DNA of 64,000 nt, taken from Eggerthellaceae bacterium. GTDB taxonomy: Bacteria > Actinomycetota > Coriobacteriia > Coriobacteriales > Eggerthellaceae. Shown in pieces: positions 61,210 through 64,000 of this stretch (the stretch's first letter is position 1; each line of letters begins with the position of its first letter). The notes under the pieces are model-generated. The model ran no database searches and had not been told where the DNA came from. It was given only the letters and a program-made list of their open reading frames with translations. The position numbers and the translations under genes were made by a program. Where the stretch lies: positions 1 through 64,000 of the forward strand of contig JAFRGA010000062.1 of the NCBI GenBank assembly GCA_017434045.1. Direction: 5' to 3'.

Positions 61210-61671
61210 ATGGCGATTCTCAACAACGAATCTGGCAAGTATGCAGCCAATTTCGTGCAAGATGCAGCGGGAGCGCCCGTCATGGACGAGGCGTTCAAGA
61301 CGCTTTACGATAAGTTCGCCCAGCGCATTTGCTGGATTGACGGCAAGGTGGTGCCCGGGGCATTCCAGATGAACACCGCCTGGTACTCAGCTGTCCCCGA
61401 GCGCGACCCCATCTTCGGGGAGCACTGCCATGACGACGCAGATGAGCTCATTGGCTTCATCGGCTCTAACCCCGACGACCCGAGCGACCTCGGCGGGGAA
61501 ATCGAGTTCACGCTGGGCGGCGAGGCGCACCTGCTGACGAAGTCGACGATCATCTTCGCGCCAGCAGGTACGCCCCATAACCCCATGCGTATCCTGAAGG
61601 TGGACCGCCCCATCTTCCACTTCTCGGTTGTCACAACCGCCATTTACGATGGGACGAACACGTACAAGTAG
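61210..61671 (+). CDS. Cupin-like protein
   Basis: A 153-residue protein with a small beta-barrel pattern. EHCHDDADELIGFIGSNP and later FAPAGTPHNPMRI give the His/Glu pair and the second His of a cupin metal site. The start ATG 61210 follows GGAG. Its role is unknown; it is not linked to the flanking genes. Confidence 0.75.
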   Translation: MAILNNESGKYAANFVQDAAGAPVMDEAFKTLYDKFAQRICWIDGKVVPGAFQMNTAWYSAVPERDPIFGEHCHDDADELIGFIGSNPDDPSDLGGEIEFTLGGEAHLLTKSTIIFAPAGTPHNPMRILKVDRPIFHFSVVTTAIYDGTNTYK

Positions 61672-61693
61672 GTCGGTGAGTATAACCGGCTAA

Positions 61694-62005
61694 CTACAGG
61701 AACTTCACCGCCGTGCCATAGGCGAGCATCTCCTGCGTGCCCTCCATGACCGAGGAGCCGGCGTAGCGCGCGCAAATGATCCCATCTGCACCAAGCGCCT
61801 GTGCTTCGGCGATCATGCGCTTCTCGGCGATTTCGCGGCCATCGTTCATCATGGCGGTGTAGCTCTTGATCTCGCCGCCGGCAAGGCTCTTCAGACCCGC
61901 CATCATATCGCGACCGATGTGCTTCGAGGTGACGACGTTACCGCGCACCAGACCGAGGATTTGCACTTGCTGACCGGGAAGTACGTCACATGTGGTGATA
62001 ATCAT
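61694..62005 (-). CDS. YbjQ/UPF0145 family protein
   Basis: A 103-residue protein of the YbjQ family, which forms pentamers. Conserved segments are TTCDVLPGQQVQILGLVRGN, GEIKSYTAMMNDGREIAEKR and AQALGADGIICARY. Heavy-metal binding has been suggested for the family without firm proof. It converges with the cupin-like gene. Confidence 0.92.
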   Translation of the reverse strand: MIITTCDVLPGQQVQILGLVRGNVVTSKHIGRDMMAGLKSLAGGEIKSYTAMMNDGREIAEKRMIAEAQALGADGIICARYAGSSVMEGTQEMLAYGTAVKFL

Positions 62006-62328
62006 GGCTCATCTCCGTTCCGCCACCCTACAGGGCGGCATAGCCTTTCCTACTTCTTGAAACCTTGAAGCCTCTTTATTGTATAAGAGCTCGAGGACAA
62101 CTCCGTGAACACCATACCGAATTTACGTAGCTTTTTCCTACCTCGTGAACTGCGCGTTGTTTAGCTTAACCATAGTAGATATGAATCTATAAACATGCAA
62201 TAACACCAGTTCATAGCGCTTTTCAGGATCATTAAGGTTCATTAACACAGAGACCCGAAAAGGATTATTCTTGACTGTTTTCTTGACGGTCAAGAATCAA
62301 GAAGCCGAACCAGAATAGGAGAAGCGCC
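62006..62328. other. AT-richer intergenic region with a palindrome
   Basis: The 323-bp gap contains the palindrome TTCTTGAC-G-GTCAAGAA (62280-62296) just after a TTGACT (62271-62276) that could be a -35 box, so it may be an operator for the next gene. No gene or RNA is seen. Confidence 0.4.
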
Positions 62329-62643
62329 ATGACGTTCATGACAGATTCCCAATGGAATGAAATTGTTGAAAGACACGAGCTTGCATACTTCTGCGCCGAC
62401 GTTTGCTTGGGGTCGCCCGAGTCATTCTCTCTCGACGAAAAGCGCGAAATCTGCGAGACGATGGCTACGAGCACCGCTGAAGTTGAAGCCGCGTTGAAAA
62501 ACGACTTCCGGTCTTGGAGCCCAACCGCCCAAGCTCGAATGCTGGACCTGTTGCAGCAAGCCGATCCCTGTCACTTCGATTGGTGGCTATCGCTTCTCGT
62601 TGACGAGATACCCGATTCGGTAAGCGATTTGCAGGCAAGCTGA
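62329..62643 (+). CDS. Small acidic protein, function unknown
   Basis: A 104-residue protein, acidic, helical and with several Trp (SQWNEIVERHEL, FRSWSPTAQARML, FDWWLSLLV). AGGAG precedes the ATG. It has no motif I recognise. A regulated promoter may lie upstream at 62271-62299. Confidence 0.6.
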   Translation: MTFMTDSQWNEIVERHELAYFCADVCLGSPESFSLDEKREICETMATSTAEVEAALKNDFRSWSPTAQARMLDLLQQADPCHFDWWLSLLVDEIPDSVSDLQAS

Positions 62644-62736
62644 AAGCAGTGAAAGCGAGGGCCGAGACGCAATGCTTCGGCCCTCCTTGAGTTGCGATGA
62701 ACCCAGCGATCGACTTCTTCGCAGCGCCGTTATACG

Positions 62737-62772
62737 CCAGTTTACATACCAGTTTACATACCAGTTTACATA
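62737..62772. repeat. Three 12-bp tandem repeats
   Basis: Three exact copies of CCAGTTTACATA in tandem lie 36-71 bp before the AlbA_2 gene, followed by a partial fourth (CCAACC). Such iterated sites can be operator or binding repeats. Confidence 0.85.
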
Positions 62773-62807
62773 CCAACCATGCGATAATACAGGCAGGAGG
62801 TGTTCGC

Positions 62808-64000
62808 ATGACGAAACTGGAAAAAATCGTTCTCGACTTGGTGGAACGCCCTGTCGAAGAGGAGTGGTTCGAGTTCAAGGAGAACTGGTACCAGTCCCGG
62901 GAGCTCGGAGAATACATATCATGCCTGTCCAACGCGGCAGCCTTCGAGGGAGCCGAGGCGGGATACCTCGTTTGGGGTGTGAACAATATCACGCACGAGA
63001 TCGTCGGCACGGACTTCACATGGAAGAGGGATGTCAAAAACGAGCCCCTTGAGCACTTCCTGGCGAGAATGACGAGCCCCGACGTCGCGTTCAGGTTCGA
63101 CGAGCTCGACGTGCGCAGCAAGCGAGTTGTCGTGCTCACGGTGCCGGCGGCATCCAAGGTCCCCACATCCTTCGACAGGGTTCGGTACTCCCGCATAGGA
63201 TCTAGCAAGGTGAACCTCGAGGAATACCCCGACCGGGAAGCGGCGCTCTTCGCCGTGCTCCTTCGCGGCCCGGCAACGATGGAGAACACGGAGGCTGAGA
63301 GCCAGGACCTATCCTTCACCAGGCTCTTCACGTACTATGCGGGTCGTGGAATCGAACTTCGTACCGAAACCTTCGCCGAGAACCTGGGGCTGCTCACGCC
63401 AGATGGCAAATTCAACCTCCTCGCGCAGCTGCTCTCCGACGACAGCCGCGTGCCGGCGCGCGTGTCCATCTTCACGGGAACGACCAAGGCAGCCCCGCTC
63501 TACTCGGTCCGTGAGTTCGGCAACACCTGCCTGCTTATCTCGCTCGACCGGGTGCTCGACTACATCGACGTGCTCAACGTGGTGCAGGCCGACGAGCGCA
63601 ACCGCGTGGTCGAGCGCAAGGACGTGCCGCTCATGGAGCCGAAACCCGTGAGAGAAGCGATAATAAACGCCTTCGTGCACAATCGGTGGATCGACGGCAA
63701 CGCTCCGATGTTCACCGTGTACAGCGACCGGCTCGAGATCGTCTCGCACGGCGCCATGGCACCGAAGCAGACCATCGAGGGCTTCTTCAAGGGCGTGTCG
63801 GTGCCGGTGAACCAGAAGCTTTCTGACATGTTCCTGCAGCTGCACATTAGCGAGCGCTCGGGCCGCGGCGTGCCGAAGATAGTCGAGGCGTTCGGGCGGG
63901 AAAGCTACGAGTTCCGCGACGGGTCGATTGCCTTGACCATACCGTTCAACCGAATAGATGCTATCGAATCTGAAAACCCGAATCCCGTAGCCAAAATCCC
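62808..64000 (+). CDS. AlbA_2/Schlafen-type ATPase regulator, partial
   Basis: The first 397 residues of a protein that runs off the right edge. The N-terminal AlbA_2 domain carries EWFEFKENWY and YLVWGVNN and may bind nucleic acid. A linker leads to a HATPase_c_4-like domain with REAIINAFVHNRW, SDRLEIVSHG and HISERSGRGVPKIVEAFG. Such proteins act as regulators or in phage defence, but no partner is visible. AGGAGG precedes the ATG. Confidence 0.85.
   Translation, partial: MTKLEKIVLDLVERPVEEEWFEFKENWYQSRELGEYISCLSNAAAFEGAEAGYLVWGVNNITHEIVGTDFTWKRDVKNEPLEHFLARMTSPDVAFRFDELDVRSKRVVVLTVPAASKVPTSFDRVRYSRIGSSKVNLEEYPDREAALFAVLLRGPATMENTEAESQDLSFTRLFTYYAGRGIELRTETFAENLGLLTPDGKFNLLAQLLSDDSRVPARVSIFTGTTKAAPLYSVREFGNTCLLISLDRVLDYIDVLNVVQADERNRVVERKDVPLMEPKPVREAIINAFVHNRWIDGNAPMFTVYSDRLEIVSHGAMAPKQTIEGFFKGVSVPVNQKLSDMFLQLHISERSGRGVPKIVEAFGRESYEFRDGSIALTIPFNRIDAIESENPNPVAKI

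Noticed and set aside
62737-62772. A mini CRISPR array.
   Set aside because: The 12-bp units are in direct tandem with no spacers and no cas genes are present.

Overview
The window is a contiguous stretch of chromosome from a high-GC, anaerobic, gut-type actinobacterium. It most resembles the Coriobacteriia (Eggerthellaceae-like), but I do not assign a genus. The grounds are GC-rich genes with strong AGGAGG ribosome sites, selenocysteine machinery (selA), corrinoid-dependent methyltransferases, a cytoplasmic molybdopterin oxidoreductase of the hydroxytransferase/dehydroxylase type, Ser/Ala-rich lipoproteins and little carbohydrate metabolism. I see no phage, insertion sequence, CRISPR array, tRNA or rRNA.

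Layout. 1-5 kb: the 5' part of glutamate dehydrogenase, a lipoprotein, a P-loop NTPase, a membrane protein, a CapA-like phosphoesterase and an orphan Nif11-type RiPP precursor. 5-11 kb: an unusual fusion of a metal-site-defective iron-type alcohol dehydrogenase with DUF2804, then selA, an acyl-ACP thioesterase and a HAD phosphatase. 11-16 kb: a large protein with a degenerate AAA+ domain next to a MutY-like glycosylase without Fe-S cysteines, then mntP and nth. 16-22 kb: ribF, a HAD hydrolase and a ribD-ribE-ribBA-ribH operon behind an FMN riboswitch, then 5-formyl-THF cyclo-ligase. 22-31 kb: dinB with a LexA box, a NUDIX hydrolase, a small RNA candidate, dnaX-ybaB-recR, a DedA protein and SRP RNA. 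31-33 kb: a metal-chelatase AAA gene and a VWA reading frame joined by what looks like a programmed -1 frameshift site.

33-46 kb is the main metabolic block. Seven minus-strand genes encode a double-cubane-cluster reductase-like protein, three uroporphyrinogen-decarboxylase-family methyltransferase-like proteins, a corrinoid protein, a RACo-like reductive activator and a DUF1638 protein. An XRE regulator with a palindromic operator candidate is divergent from it, and a NitT/TauT-type ABC transporter lies beyond. The set looks like a methyl-transfer or demethylation system for an unknown imported substrate; the cobaltochelatase-like gene at 31-33 kb may support its corrinoid need. 46-56 kb: carbonic anhydrase, small membrane proteins, the molybdoenzyme and its Fe-S partner, a rhodanese, a CoA-disulfide-reductase/rhodanese fusion, a class II aldolase, and glutathione peroxidase with an OhrR-like regulator and operator. 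56-64 kb: a two-gene AmmeMemoRadiSam system, an Fe-S flavoprotein, PPK2, a cupin-like protein, a YbjQ protein and the start of an AlbA_2/ATPase regulator.

Two kinds of dispersed non-coding repeat stand out: short palindromes with a GGGWC-N-GWCCC centre that often touch stop codons, and larger inverted-repeat-bounded elements at 15.65 and 59.0-59.4 kb.
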